This document shows positions 13,801 through 29,400 of a stretch of 64,000 bases of DNA, piece after piece (within the stretch, counting starts at the first letter, position 1; each line of letters opens with the position of its first letter). Source of the stretch: Ecdyonurus torrentis. Its lineage: Eukaryota; Arthropoda; Insecta; Ephemeroptera; Heptageniidae. The stretch lies in the NCBI GenBank assembly GCA_949318235.1, contig OX439131.1, forward strand, positions 4,671,964 to 4,735,963, read 5' to 3'. Made by a program: the position numbers and the translations under genes. The notes under the pieces were generated by a model. That model searched no databases. It worked only from the letters and a program-made list of their open reading frames with translations, and was not told the origin of the DNA.

Positions 13801-16800
13801 ACATAAGTATAAAAAAAATACACCTCTCAACTCCCAAGATATGTAACATGAGGCTCACCTGTAGAAGGCTCTTCTCCCTCAGGCATTCCTGTGAGGTTCT
13901 CCTTGGCAATGGCAGTCTTGGCAGCGTCAATAGCAAACCTCTCTGCAAAGTCAGTGTTACAAGTAGACACTGTGTCTGCGAGAGCTAGCAGATGCATCTG
14001 GTCCAAGCTGGAGAGGCCAGGCAAGTGTGTGTGAGTCAACAGTCGAGACAGAAGTCGACCTTGCCTAGGACCAAAGTGAGATAACCCTTGGCGCTCATTA
14101 GATATTGAGGTTCGACGTTCATTCCTATGTGGAGAGTTAGGTTCTTCAAGAATATCATCCAAGCTCTCATCAGTCATGCTTAAGTTAGCATCAAATAAGT
14201 CATTGTAATCTTGGTTATCAACGTGTTTCTGCTTGCCCATGCTTGCAGTCTCTTTGTCTGCTGCTAGTAACGTCCATAGTGGCAGAGGAGGGATTGACGT
14301 GATTTCCGCATAATCCAAGGTCAGCTCCTCGGGAATTGCCGTAGTGGATCCACGAGGTTCCAGAGGACTAGTAGTGCCTGCAATATCACATACATTTAGC
14401 TTGAAGCTAGGTTGGATTGTGAGGGGCATAGCTTACCTCCTCCAGCGTAGCTGACTGACAGAGCTCGTGACCGCGACCACCCTCTTTGTCGTACCAAGCT
14501 CTCCTCATCTGTACTGGAGTGGAACATTGAGCCCTGGCGAACTGTGCAAGTCCCCGAAATACACCTGCAAAATATAAATCTAATTAGCAACTAATTAAAA
14601 AAATCTTTGTAATTAACATGAATTTAATAACTTTCTTCATTAAAATAATAAAATTACAAACAACAAAAGAAATTTGTATATTCACCTTACGAGGTGCGCA
14701 AGAATGGCTTTGACCCAGCGTATCTTGCCTGAGTTGAGCAACTCCATCAGCTGCTTAGGGTGATATTGGGGAAGCACCGGGCATGCGATCCTGCTAGCTT
14801 CAAACAAGCCGTAGTCTGGCATGTAGTCCACGCTGGCAATCTGGTCTGGTTGACCTGCTACTGTCATACACGAGACTTCAGGTTACTCCAAGTCAACAAG
14901 TTCTACTACTGTATAAGTTGCTTTACCAATATCATGCTGCATTCATCACACTTCATACAATTAGTTTTAATACACTACACTTAAATTTAAAATATTGTAC
15001 TTATTAATTGGCCACATCATCTGATGAATGTTTTACAATTTCCGTACCATGCAGACTATATTAGATAATATTTAATAAGTTTTATTTTTACCAACTTCAT
15101 ATAAATGTTTAAAAATGTGAAAATAAAATACATACAAACAGTAACCTTTAAAAAAATAATAACTAATAATAATACTAATAATTTTGCAGACTTTTTCTTT
15201 TTTTTTTTTTTTTTTTTAACATTTATATGTGTATCCAATTGCGATTTTTTTTTTTTTTTTTTTTTTGTTGTTGTTGTTTCCTAAAATACATTTTTTCAAC
15301 TTTATTAAGGTTTAAACAAACATTATGTATTTTAGACATATGCAGCATAATATAGCATGCAGTTGGGAGGTATAAAACAAGCTAGGCAAGTGCGACATGC
15401 TTGACAGTGAAACACCAATCACCTGGGACGTTACCTCTCTTCTTCTTGTCTGCACCCAGAATTGAGCTGACGCGAGTCAAATGTGTCATTGACGTCACGG
15501 TTGCCAGTCTGCGTTGTGAGCTCTCCTGTAACAAAGTCACATTTCTTTCATTAACATTTTTCATTCTACTATTAATCACAATAAATATTAAATGCATCAG
15601 CAAATGTTATTACTTCTTTTGTAGCAATCAGAAATAACGGTTAAATATAATTTTTTACAACAATAAAATGCATAAATTGGAAATAATTTTTTTATCTCAA
15701 AGTTGTAAGGTATTTTGCAATTAATGTTAACATTTATTACATAAAATAGTGTACAACAATCATAATTGCAATATCTTGCTTTCCCTCTTAGCAATGTTTT
15801 TCTTACATTTAATGTTATGCAAGATTCTTTGTGACATCATAAAACATTGTTGAAAGCAAACCTATTTAAATGCAGATCATTTTGTTAACTGCGACGCATT
15901 GATGTCACGTTGTGGTTATATTATTCCATAGAGTCAAATCTTCACAAAAACACTTCAGTTGGATAGAGCATTCTTACCTGAACAAGATTGAGCAGATGTT
16001 CATCCTTGAGGTTCCTTGAGTCATTCAGCTCCTCAGACTCCTGATGTCGTAGTTGACCTTCATTCTCATGGCAGATGGAAACTGCATATAAACACAATGT
16101 TATTAGACAAGGTTAAACTTATAATGTGGGATTATCTAGACATGATTATATTTCTAGTTCAACTTACATGATGGCTTCCACTGTGAGTACACATGCATCT
16201 CGCTGTCCATGCCAATCACAAGAATTCCATCACGAACCCATGAGATCTGCATGGGCAACGCAGGTAGACCGTCTGCTGTGTGCAAGTCAATCTTACGTAG
16301 CTTCATCCACCTGTCAATTACATTCAGTCAGTTACATTGTACACTTAAAAAGAGGGGTCAGAAATAGCTATCAGTACATAATATTAAAGTAATAATAATA
16401 GGTACTTAGGGCTACTTTAGGCACTTTAGATAAACCCAGATATGTGACACAAAAAAAGGAATGTATATGAATTGCAGGGGTAATGTAATGCTCAGTCAGT
16501 ACCAAAATTAGTCACAACAGTATCCTTATATAAAGGTAAGGTAACACATGAAGCTTTAAAAAGATACTGTATTTGATCGCAATAAACAATTAAAAATTCT
16601 AGATATGTATATTCATCCCCGTACTAATTCATATTAGCAAATACAATAATACTGATAAAATAATATTTCACTCAAATCTTCCTCAATAAGGTAATAATTT
16701 TAAAAAAATTGCCACCAGAATAAATAATTATAATAATAAAATGACCTACCTGATCTCATCAACAAAGTTAGGTGCAGCTAGAGATGACGCTTTTCTTAAA

Positions 16801-17431
16801 ATTGGACGGTTTGTTGACTGTGATTCTTTCATCGCCTTCATATTTGCCTGCGCTAGATCGCTCGAAACAGGGGTGAATAACATCACCTGTAAACATACTC
16901 TTGTAAATATCACATGGAACACAAAATATAAAAGTTAAAAAAAAAATTTAATAATAAATAAATAAAATAAATAATGATTTACTGGAGTTAGGGACAAAAA
17001 CATGTTGTCAAAAACATTCTTAGTGATTTATGTTATGATTTTGATCATATAACTGAATATATCTTACAATAACAGTGGTAAGCTGGACTAGTGGTAAACA
17101 ATTTCTCAATATGTTTGAGGTTGAAAAAATAATAAAGCCTACCTTGCTTCCAACTGCCACTGTGAGGATATGAGAACCGTCCTCGTTGGAGACCCAGTCA
17201 AGCTGCACGAGATGTTTCTGAGTAAGAGGGCACACATTGCCACGCTCTGTTATTGACTTGCGCAGCGTCTGTAACGTGCTGAAACTTGGTACAGCTAGCA
17301 TTCCTGCAAATAAACACATGGTTACATTCAAAACATAACAAGTAACTCAAACTTTACATTAGAATTAATGGAAGTGAAAAGTAAATCAAAGATCAGATAA
17401 ATAATTTAATAATTTCCCAGTTACAAATTAG

Positions 17432-17462
<31 letters not shown>

Positions 17463-20400
17463 TTACAGTATTTTGAACAATACCCAATTGTTTATCATTA
17501 ATACTGTATCATTATTAATCATGAATATTTACTTCTACAATACATTTTCTTAATCAGGAATGACTTAAAATGATTATATATCATTACAACGACTTACCCC
17601 TAGCATGAGCATCAAGATGGTTGTGTTCTCCATTCCTAAGAGGTGCCGCTACATCCTCGTTTGAAGAAAACGTAGTTTTGACAAGGTTCGAAATTTTGTG
17701 CTTTTTGTTCAGCAATGTGGGGTCATGTAAGTAACTCAAGTCCACATCAGGGTCCACGTGATATGGTAAGTGAATGTTCTTCAGGTGAATTGTGTCCTCC
17801 AAGATCCACTCAGAGCCTGAGAAAACATACAAGGTTAAGTTCTGCAAGTGTACTTGGCGTAGTCTAAACTTACCTCCAGTGCTCTCACATTCATAGATCG
17901 CCACACACATATTGACATAGCGACTAGCAGGGTCTTTCTTTGAGGGTCGTGTGAAGGATTTGCCGTACTTATATGCACATGCGATACGACCGCTGTATGC
18001 CACACTGATGTTCAGAGGTTTGCCTGCACAATCAGCAATGTATTAGATAACATAATATTATATATGATCCGATCACATGATCTCGTAATGTGCAGCATTG
18101 CTACATACCTGCAATATCAACCATGGATTGCTGGTCCTTCCTTCTCATCTCCCACTCACACCAGTCATAGCTACGCTTGCCCTCCTTGTTGCTGTTCACT
18201 TTGCACCTCCAGAACCTAACATCATACAAACAACATTGATGCAAGAGCTTTTGTTCAAGTCACAATTTCATCATTTGTATAGCAAACGAGCATATTTTTC
18301 ATATTTAAATACTGTAGCATAAATGTTACGTAGACTCAAAAATTCAGCATTTAGACTTTTACTATTACAGTTTTCAAAACTTAATAAGATAACTGATAAC
18401 TGACCTGACGGTGCTATCTGAACATGCGGTGACCACGATGTAAGGCGCAAAGCACGCAGGGTAGATAGATGCAGAGCTGAGGTGACCAGCTGCAGGAGCT
18501 GCATGAACTACTTCTACTCCTTCAGGCAAGGGCAGTTGTTGGGTGCAAACCTAATGACACATGCAATAAATTAGTATAAAGCCAGAAGTAATAACTGTGG
18601 CACCGACTTGAGTATAGTTTCAGGCTCACCTTGGTTGTCGATATAATAACGTGTGCAGTTTGAGGTGGAGGTTCTTTGTTCTGTCCTGGCTCTGATGGGT
18701 GTCGATCACGCCCCTCTTGATTGGCATGACTCGCACCAACATGGTCTCTGTCTAAATCTTCATCTTCATCTTGAATTAGCTGACTGTCGGGTACATACAT
18801 CATGCTGCCACAGAAGTCTGGAAGGCAATCAACTCATAAGTCTTAACTCACACCTATGCATTGACTTTAACTTACCCATATTATCTGGCTGAGAAGCAAT
18901 CACCAATCTCCACATATGAACAATGGTACTCTTGTTACTTTTTTCCAAGACCACAATGTAGAAGGGTTCCTCAAAGTCAGCTGCTTGTTGCAGGTCCACC
19001 ATGGCTCCCAAGTGTGTCTCCATTAAACCAAGGTCACCTTCTCTCATGGTCTCACCTGCTACATGAGTAGGAGCGACGTCACGCTGACCAGTGATGAGCT
19101 GCTCTTGGAACACGTGCAGAAACTGTGTGTTCTGCCAGTCCTAAATGTCAAGCAATATGTTAGCTCAGTACGTAATTATCAAACACAGTAAGAATGACTT
19201 ACATGTGTGGCGTCTGCAATGGCATCCAGCTGAATGACACAGCCTGGCCTTGCTGTCGACTGCTGCGATACAATCTTGATTTTGTTGTGAAGTGTAGAGT
19301 GTTTGCCTCCATCGTCCATTGAGCTTTCAGTTGACAGACTGATCATAGAGTCCTGACAAAGTTGTGTAATTATTAGTCAAAATTTAGCATAAAATAAACA
19401 GTGAATGTAACTGTATACAAGTCCAGTCTCAAGCTTTATTATTTGTTTTTTATTTACTTATTATTATTATTTTTTTTTTTTTTGAAAATCGAAATCAAAT
19501 CATTCTTACCATCATTCGACTACGTCTCTCTGAACTGTTAATTTCTGCAAGCAAAGTCCGCGCGTCAATAACTGCCTGGTAAACTCTGAGACTTTGTCCA
19601 TCTGATGCCACAAAGCAGGCACTCGGGGAGTTAGACAAGTTGCCCAGGGTTGTACTGAAATATAAAATCACGTCAGCATACACGTATGCTCTCAAAGATT
19701 CATTACAAGGTTAACTTTTCTGTTGTCTAGTTTACCTGGGCAGCAAGGTGGGAATCCAGGCAACATTAGAGAAAGCCGAGATTTCAGGAGAGTTGATTCT
19801 GGCCAGCTCAGACACGCCCCCTGACTTGGACAATGGACCTACAGCATCCACTCGCCACAAAATCAGTTCACTACAGAAACCCTACAATCATAAAATAAAG
19901 AAATATAAAATAATGAAAATTCAGTGGGGAAATGTTATGGTAATTCTATATTATACATTTTGTGTTTCATTTTATGTATCCACAAAACTTAAAATATACC
20001 AAAATTTCAATAAAAAATGAGTGGACTTTATTATCATACTTACACTAGGTGAGGTAAGGTCCTTGATTTTGATGAGGGGTGTCATGCCTTCCTCCCCCAT
20101 CTTACTGGCCTCACTTCCAGGGGTTGGAATGTCAGGAATGTTGTGATGAGACGTAGTTAGCAGCAGCGGCAACACAGGGTGACAAGTAATGTCATTCACA
20201 CGGAATCTGTGTCCCGAGGCACGTGAAGCATGACTGATACTCAACACTTGACTGAACTTGGATTTCTCCGAGAACGTCAACTGCCACAAGTTGAGGGTGC
20301 CGTTGTTATGTTTTGACACCATGGAGATGACAGGTGACGGATTTGATGTGAGAATATCAGAGAAACACGAGTCTGAATCAGTTGTGCCAGTCGTGTTTAG

Positions 20401-23400
20401 CTTGTCTTTTGGTTTAGGTGTTTTTTCTCCACTCTCTTCCTCTTCCTCTTCGTCACCCGCCTCTGGCTGCTCATCCACACTTGCTAGACCTTCAGCTTGA
20501 GTTCCATTAGTCCCCGGGGCCACAACTCCGGCAGCAGAGACAGGGATTGTGCGTGGAATGGGCTTCATCAAGTTGCGTAGACTTAGTGACTGACACACGT
20601 TGTACAGACTGATGTTGGTTGACATCGTCATAGCATCACCCAGAGGGAACGCATTTGGAATCCGTGTTGAGAATGAGACCTGTGCTTGTCTAAATGACCC
20701 TGGGTGATACTCATCGAGCCATTCAACAACCCTGAAACAGCAAAATATCATGATTATTCTATCCTGTGCTTCATTTTTTAAAATAAATGTCAGTGGAAAG
20801 TATAAAGATGTAAAATAATAAATAATAATAATAATAATTAATAGGCTTAATAGTAATTAAAAATATATATATATACAAAGTAGACGCAATTTATACGTTA
20901 AAAAAAAAAGGATTTACTCTTTTTTCTCAATGCTCTCACAGGCTTCTGTGATACAGAGACACTGAATGTTATACTCACCAGATGAGGAAGCTTCCATCAA
21001 TAGGGTGGATTGAGAAGAGAAGGTCAGGTCCGTGGTGCCAATCACGCAGCAAGGTCTCGATCTTGTTATCTAGTGAGTCTCCAACTGGACATGCCCCAGG
21101 GGCAGTGTCTGTCGCCAGTGAGTTCACACTTGTTGCAGCACTATAAAAATATTAATGGAAATCAGTACTGGCTTATTTACAATTGATTTTAAATATAGAC
21201 AGAATTTTTCTTCAGTGAAATATTACTATGGTACAAATACACTCATCAAAATAATAAATAAATAAATAAAGTAAAAATAGTGGCATCATCATTCAAATGA
21301 ATAAAATACTGATCATGCTTTAAGATAAAATTTGGGGTTTCTAATTTGAATTCTCAGAATACATTTTAAAAGAGTTGACCTTGCTTGACATGACATACCT
21401 GAGGGTCTGATGACTCTGTACACCACTGGAGTGATGACTAGCATGGCTGGCATGATGGTGACTTGCACTCACTTCATCACTGCTCTCGTCCTGAGACAAC
21501 GCCTTGTTGATCTTCACTGCCGAGGGCCTCTTGCCTGCACAAACATGATCGTCACAACTGCTCGTAACATGAGACTGCGTGCATGCTTACCTGTGTAGTG
21601 CTCGTCAGTATCAGTGTATTGAGCGGCATGATCCTGTTGTTCCATACCATCCTCTTTCTCCACTGCCTTCCTTGTCAACTCCTATATAATAACATAAATA
21701 ACATAAACATCAGTTCAAAATTGTTACAATATACCAGTCCACTTTCTATTACATGTTCTTTGAAACCATGAAGAAAAATGTGCTTTCTGACCATTTTTAA
21801 AATTTTATTAACAAATAGATGGAAACTACAGCCATGAGCTACTTTGAGGGGCATGAGTTATTTTTTTTAAGACTAGTACAATTTTTAAAAAGCTTGACAC
21901 TTTTATCCCCAAATTTTGCCCCATGAGATGAAACTTTATTATTATTTTTACATACATACATACATATCATGACGCTATTAATCCCTTTCGGGGTAAGCCA
22001 ACAACACAGATGTTTTATCCTGACCCAGTGATAGACCTCCACAACTTCCTATCCTGACATACTTCACTTGCTTCTGCCAGTCTCATACCTTGTTTCATAC
22101 ATTTCCTTTTGCATTTCATACTGCGTACATTCTTATTTTTCAAACATCTTCCAACCACCTCAGACCATGATGTTTTAGGCCTGCCTCTATCTCTCCTTCC
22201 ATCCACTCTACTATGAAATACCTGCTTTGCTATTCTTTCATCACCCATTCTCTCAACATGACCAAACCATCGTAATACACTGTTCTCATACTTCTCAGTC
22301 ACAGTTTCTTTTACTCCACATTTCTCCAACACCCAAGTATTCCTTACCCTATCTAATCTTGTTTTACCACACATACTTCTGAGAAAACTCATACCAACAG
22401 CATTCACCCTACTCATATGCCTACTCTGACATACCCATGATTCAGAACCATATAAGATAGTTGGGAGTAAGACAGAATTGTACACTGTAAGTTTTGCTTT
22501 GTTTGATAAAGCATCACTCTTGGCCAATCCTGCCATGCTGCCAACTACTTTCCTACCTGCCGCCACTCTCCTCTCAATCTCCCCATCTATACTTCCATTC
22601 TCTTGATTGATTTATTCAAAACTAAATGAGTATTTTGAATACATGGTTGAATTACAACTACAGTAATTGCAATAAAAATAAAGTCCAGAATCTACATTTT
22701 TTGTGTTGTACCGACAGGAATTGAATAACCTGCAATACATTATCCTTATGGGAATATGAAAAAACCGGCAACATAGCTATTTCTAAGAAAAATAAAAGTC
22801 CCCTCCTCATCTCTTTTAGGTAAAATATCTCACCAGACTTGATGCATGCTGTATGTGATATATTTTGTTGACAATTTTGTTCTTTCTATCTGAATATTAT
22901 TCAAAAAATAAAATATTTGAAAAGTTATATAAATAAAATATTACGATAAAAAAATATACACAATGAAATAATTTTAAACAATAGTTGGTGAATCAAATGA
23001 ACTAATAAATCTCTGGATATTAAAATTATTTTGATTTAAATGTAATAATGCAATTGAAATATTTCATAGTCTTTATGTAGTGTTATAAATTGTATACCTA
23101 AATTGCGATGTGTTGTTGCAGCTAATGCAGGACACACTCGCTACTAGAAGTAGAATGCTGTTCAAGTTATTATCATTACGTCGCGAGAAGAATTTGTAAC
23201 TCGTATTCATGGTATATTTTTTTAGGTTGCAATTTTAGAAGATAAGATACACTTGCACTTTCTTAAAAAAAAATAAAAAATTAAAAAAAAATTAAAAAAA
23301 AAAATACTTTACCATCGATTTTAGTGATTATTTTGTGATAAAAATATATATATAATTATATATATGTCAAATTTATTTTTAAACACGTAAAACAAAAGTT

Positions 23401-26400
23401 TAAATTATATTACTTTACTAATTATAAGACAATGATAAATAAAATTCAGTTATATCAGAAATCATAATATTATAATGCTTCACGTGTCTTTTTATTTCCC
23501 TAATAACCACAATATTTATATTATATCAAAATATATAATATTATAACAAAATTTATCATTTTATTACATAAATATGTTGCAAACATTGTTACATCAGTCA
23601 ATATGTATTTATTATAGAGATCAAGTTTTTGGTTGTTTACTAAACGTGGTGAGCGTCGACTTGGTCAAGAAATAAGACAGGATGTGTTTGATATTACAGA
23701 TAACAGGTATGAGGGGAACAGAGCGCTGAAATAACAGACAGTAGAACGGGCATACAGTGTTGCTTTTCGTTCTATTGTTGTGCAGGTTATTCAATTCCTG
23801 TCGGTACTTGGTCTTAAATTACACCTTTCCTATAAAATTCACCAATGGTCACGTTTACTTCTCAATGTGACATAGCAGTATGACTTACATGCAGCAGGTT
23901 CTCTGCTTGTAGAGAGAAGTGCATCTCCTTGTTGTTCAGCCAGTGCAGGATGAAGTTGGGCTCTTGATCAGGGTCAGCAGTGATCAGGCTTGGTACCAGA
24001 GGAATATCTGCAACATGGCACCATGGAAATGTAATGAGAAAATCACAATCAAAATCCTAACATAACAAAAAGTATAAAACTTGTTTCTACCGTTGTGCTT
24101 ACAATAAATACAAAAAGCAGCATATCAGGTCTTCCGGATAGAAATGTTGTAAAAGTAGTTTTTTTGTGATGCGACCTTGAATCTTACCTGTTCTTTTCAT
24201 AGAACTCATAGTCGCATGGCATAAAAACTCTACAACGACTTTTCTATCCGGAAGAACTGATATGCCTACATCAAATCTGACCATATCTGTTAGCATAAAA
24301 CAAAAGCAAAATTCAGACAAAACACACACAAATATTTTTGAATTTATGATGAAGTTAAGTGAACAAAAGCTGATACGTTACACATAACAAAAATATAAAA
24401 ATAAAAATACAATTTACCAAAATTATTTTCAGAGGAACCTGAAAAACATTGTTTGTTGTAAAATTTTAATCTACATCTTTTATTTATCATTTTATTTTTA
24501 AATCTTATTTAAATGACAAAATATTTTAAGTGTTAATAAAACAAATTATTACAAATAAAGGTAAGAAAAAATAAATATTTTACCTGTCTCTGCATTGATG
24601 CTTGCTGCGAGATGGAAGTGCAGTCCTGTAGTGACCCCAGTGCCTTGGAAGCCATAGTTGTGAAAGTCATGCACGCTGAACGTCGAGGGCAAAGTGGGGA
24701 TGGGACCTGCCAAGTTTGAACTTGACGAGTTGTTGTGTTTTGCATGTCGACGAATGTGGAAACAAGTCCTGGAGAGAAACAAAAATACACTCACGAATTA
24801 AAAAATTGCAATTGAATAGCCATGAAATATAATGCTGACAATGTAAGACATGATATTTGCGGCTGTTTTAATAGACAAAGAAATGCATACCTGAGTTAAT
24901 AGATTAAATTGGTGCAAGCAGAAATACTTTACATGCACCTTTATATGCAGACAAGAAAGAAACTACAAACAGCTAGAGTTGCTTTTAACATCTCATTGAA
25001 TTGAAGACCTAAAGTGTGTAAGTCACTCACTTCATATGCTTGAGTCTCTGCATGAAGCGATGCTTATGTCTATGTGTTCTAAACTTTGGATTCTGTGCTG
25101 CCGAGGGGTCAAACTGGTTCATATTGACAAGTCCATCATCAGGCAGGACGGTCTCAACCCAGATACGACAGATATTGTCTCGACATGATGTGATGAGCAT
25201 GTTGGACACAGAGCCCCTGTCAAACAAACAGACACATTGAGTACACATGATGAGCCTGGTAAACCTAGGGACAATGAACTTACTTCGGCATATACTTGCT
25301 GGTTTTCCTCCATGACAACTGGGTCACTGCTCTAGGGTGAGCAATGTAGATAAAACCATAGCTGAATTCTGACGATGGTGTTTGATTAGCGCTAGGGTCT
25401 ACGCTCTTTGATGGAAACAGCACTGGAAAATACATTGACAAATGAGAACTGAAATATGAGCAGTCAAGTAAGTGAGAGTTGACTTACATGGCTTGTGCTC
25501 AAACCAGATCTTGACGAGTCGATCTGCCTTGCCCGCAGTGGCAAAGAGAGTACCATCAGGAGAGAAAGCCATGTGGGCGACTGGGGTGGCGGTGTGACAT
25601 TTCCATACACACTCCCAGCTGTGTTGTTCCTCTTCCAGTACTCCAGTACTTCCAGAGCGAGTCGGCGTGGGAGGACCATCGCCACCAATCTCAAATGTCA
25701 CCCCAGCAGCTATCATACACACAAATCAAGTTATTAATTACTCTTTTAATTCCTGAACTTAATATTAAAGGAGTGAAAACTAATTTTCATTTTGTCTTAA
25801 TAATGTGCGGTGTTATAGATTAAAATATGCACTAATCTTTAAAAAAAAAATAATAATAATAAATAAAAATAAAAAAACTATTCCTACTTATTTTCACCTG
25901 GATTTTTTATGTATATTTTTTTTTTATTATTTTTTAATATAAATATGTATAATAATGTATATCTAAAGGTAGCCACCTTGAACATGATATGGATATCGTA
26001 ATATCGTATTCAAATTTATAACAAAACATTGAAGAAAAAAAAAAATGCGATTTTATTTTTATTTTATTGATTTTCTTCTTATGTTTCATGTTTAAATTTC
26101 TAAGCAATATCATGTATTACAATTACTAATATGTATGAATAACAAACAAAATGTAATCTTTATTTATTATAAAATGGTAAAACAATTCTGCTAGATTTGA
26201 ATTAACTTTAAATAAAGCAAAAAGCTAAAATTATTCCCATGATGGAAGGATGGGGTTGTTGCGGGACCACGGAATTGATTCGAAACGGAATTGATTCGAC
26301 ATGGAATTGATTCGACAAAATAAAGGTGGTGGGGATGGTGTAGTAGAGATGACGACAGTGGTGGGGGGTATCCTTTTTTGAGTAATATCTGGCAACCCTG

Positions 26401-29400
26401 CTAACTAAATATAAAATTAAAAGAACTCACCTTTGAATTGAAAGGTGGAAATGATTCGACAGAGATTTGATTCGAAAAGGAATTGAATCGACACACATTG
26501 TATATTTATTTTCAGAGTGGAATTGATTCGACAGGGATTTGATTCGAAAAGGAACTGAATCGACAATATTTTATAAATATTTTTTTAAGTGGAATTGATT
26601 CGACATGGATTTGATTCGAAAAGGAATTGAATCGACAAAAAATTAAACAACATATTTAAAGTGGAATTGATTCGACAGGGATTTGATTCGAAAAGGAACT
26701 GAATCGACAATATTTTATAAATATTTTTTAAGTGGAATTGATTCGACAGGGATTTGATTCGAAAAGGAATTGAATCGACAAAAAATTAAACAACATATTT
26801 AAAGTGGAATTGGTTCGACAGGGATTTGATTCGAAAAGGAACTGAATCGACAATATTTTATAAATATTTTTTAAGTGGAATTGATTCGACATGGATTTGA
26901 TTCGAAAAGGAATTGAACCGACAAAAAATTAAACAACATATTTAAAGTGAAATTGGTTCGAAAGAGATTTGATTCGAACAGGAACTGAATCGACAATATT
27001 TTATAAATATATTTAACTAAGGAATTGATTCGACATGGATTTGATTCGAAAAGGAATTGAATAGACCAAATTTCTTAAATATTGTCAAAGTGGAAATGAT
27101 TAGAAATAAAGCATATATAAAAGCGCCAACTATTTGAATGGTGAATTATTGGATTTTTTTTTTTTTTTTTTTTTTTTTTACATCATCGTGCATTGAATAT
27201 TGCACGCGAACTGTAAATCATTATTACTTTCGAGTCAACCTGTAATTGACGATAAGCGGTAAGCTGATGTTGTTCGTAATACGTCTACAAGGGATGTAAA
27301 TTAATTTTATTCACTGCAGTTTTGTATGCGTTTTATTTATAACTTAACAAAGTAGCAGGTAAACTTTATCAGGTGACCGTATAAAAAGGTTTTAGAATTA
27401 TATAATATAATTATAAAGATCTAAAAAGTAGCTTTATAGTGGTTATTGAGCTGTAAATATATGAAAAATTTTATCACATAAGGATCTATGCATTTAGGTC
27501 TTCATGTTAAAGTCGACGTTATAACATGGACCGCATTGGAAAATGGCTCAGTTTGCTAGTTTCAAAATATTAAACCATATTTTTGAGAGAATCGATGTGG
27601 TTAATAAGTGGAATTAGTATCTCAAATAAGTGAGAAAAATAGCAATATCTCAAATTAACTGTTTTACCCCCTCCAAAAAAAGTTTGCCCCATGCTAAGCA
27701 TTGTTATTCATTGCTCCAGTATGGCCTCCAAGCGTATTAAATTTGACGTCATGCGCTTACACCCTATATAGTTTAAAAATTGACGAGATGAATGTAGAAT
27801 AGTATAACTACTCATTGACATGTTACTCCTAACAACAGCAATATCTAATAAAATAAAGAGAATATAAAAATACACACAGCGCATTGCGCAACTTGTAGTC
27901 TTGGGCTCGATTAACGTATTTTCGATATAAGGCTATAACGATACTATAACGATATTACGTTATCGATGCGATATAGACTAACAGTTTTAAAAATAATGTC
28001 GTTATAGATTAACAAGTTTTGACGATATTATCGTCACATCCATAACGATACTTAAAGGAATAGACCCGAGAAAAACATAAGCACTTACACATTACTTTGT
28101 CTCAAAACCCAACAGTAGCCCCGTAGCAGTGATCAGAAAATTCGATTTATGCAACCCGCACAATATTTTCATACTAATTTTTGCATGTTTCTAACGTCAT
28201 AAACATGAATTTTCACGCAAATTGCATACTTTACAGTATTTTCACGCTCTCTCGTGGGGCTACATTAACATTTAGGTAAAATTTGTCATCAATTTTGAAG
28301 ATCCCATTTCGTGTTTACTCATTAAAAAGCACATGTTGTTTTATGTGGTATGTGGTCTATGGCTTTAAGGCCCAAAGACTAATAAAAAATACACACAAAA
28401 GTAAGAAAAAATGCAAAACAAAAAGGAAAAAAAAATAATTTCTTTAAATTAATCTGAGTGAAGAGAGCAATCAGTGTAGGTATAGTACAGTCATAAAGAC
28501 AGATTTGATATATATTTTTTAATTTAATGAAATCATTGCACTAGGATTCATTATGGGGAAAAAAAAAAGGTTCGCGACAGGCAGACGAGAGAACGAGCAA
28601 AATTTATGTGAAACAATTAGAGTACTCTAGAAACAATTTGATGATTTTCATTTATAAATTTAACCCTAAATTTAGTTCCACAAAAATATAATATTTAAAA
28701 AAATAATAATTAAAAAATAAATAAATAAAGCATGTAAATCTAAAGATAAAATAGAATTTCCCTTAACAATTAACCTCAGACGTGTATGAGTTTATTTATT
28801 TATTATTATTATTTTTTTACTCGATAACTTTTTTTAAAAACTTCAAAATAATTTTATATTACCTTTATTCAGTTTATTTAATATTATTCAATAGTATTTG
28901 CAAGTGCACTACTTTTCAAATCAAATTGTCCATCGGTTATGTGGGCAAAAAAAAAAGTTATATTTATTTATTAAAAAAATATATTTCCCATGCTATTTTT
29001 TTTACACATAGCCGATGGACAAACTGATTTGAAATTTAGTACACATAATAAATATTAAAATACAAATATATCACGAAAATAATAATTATAAAAAAAATAA
29101 TATAAATATCGAGTTGAAACAAAATTTCTAAGGTAAATCCTTAATTAACTAGCAATTAATAATTAAAAAAGCTTATTCAGTGTTGATTTGTTTTACTTTT
29201 TAATAAGGGCCCTGATTCAAAAAGTAAAACAAACTACTTACTATAACTAGAATTATAACGAAGAAGATTAAACAAAATTTCTAGGTAGAACTTTATTGCA
29301 TATTCTAAAAGAGGACAATGTATTAAGTCGATAGATATGTAAATTTCAAATTTTTGAGTTCATTGATTGTTTATAATTAAATTCTGAAAGTCTTGGAATG

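Noticed and set aside
22015..22566. Host gene of 183 residues
   Set aside because: The protein is plainly the C-terminus of a LINE reverse transcriptase (YGSESW and GRPKTSW motifs) with no start and a microsatellite tail.
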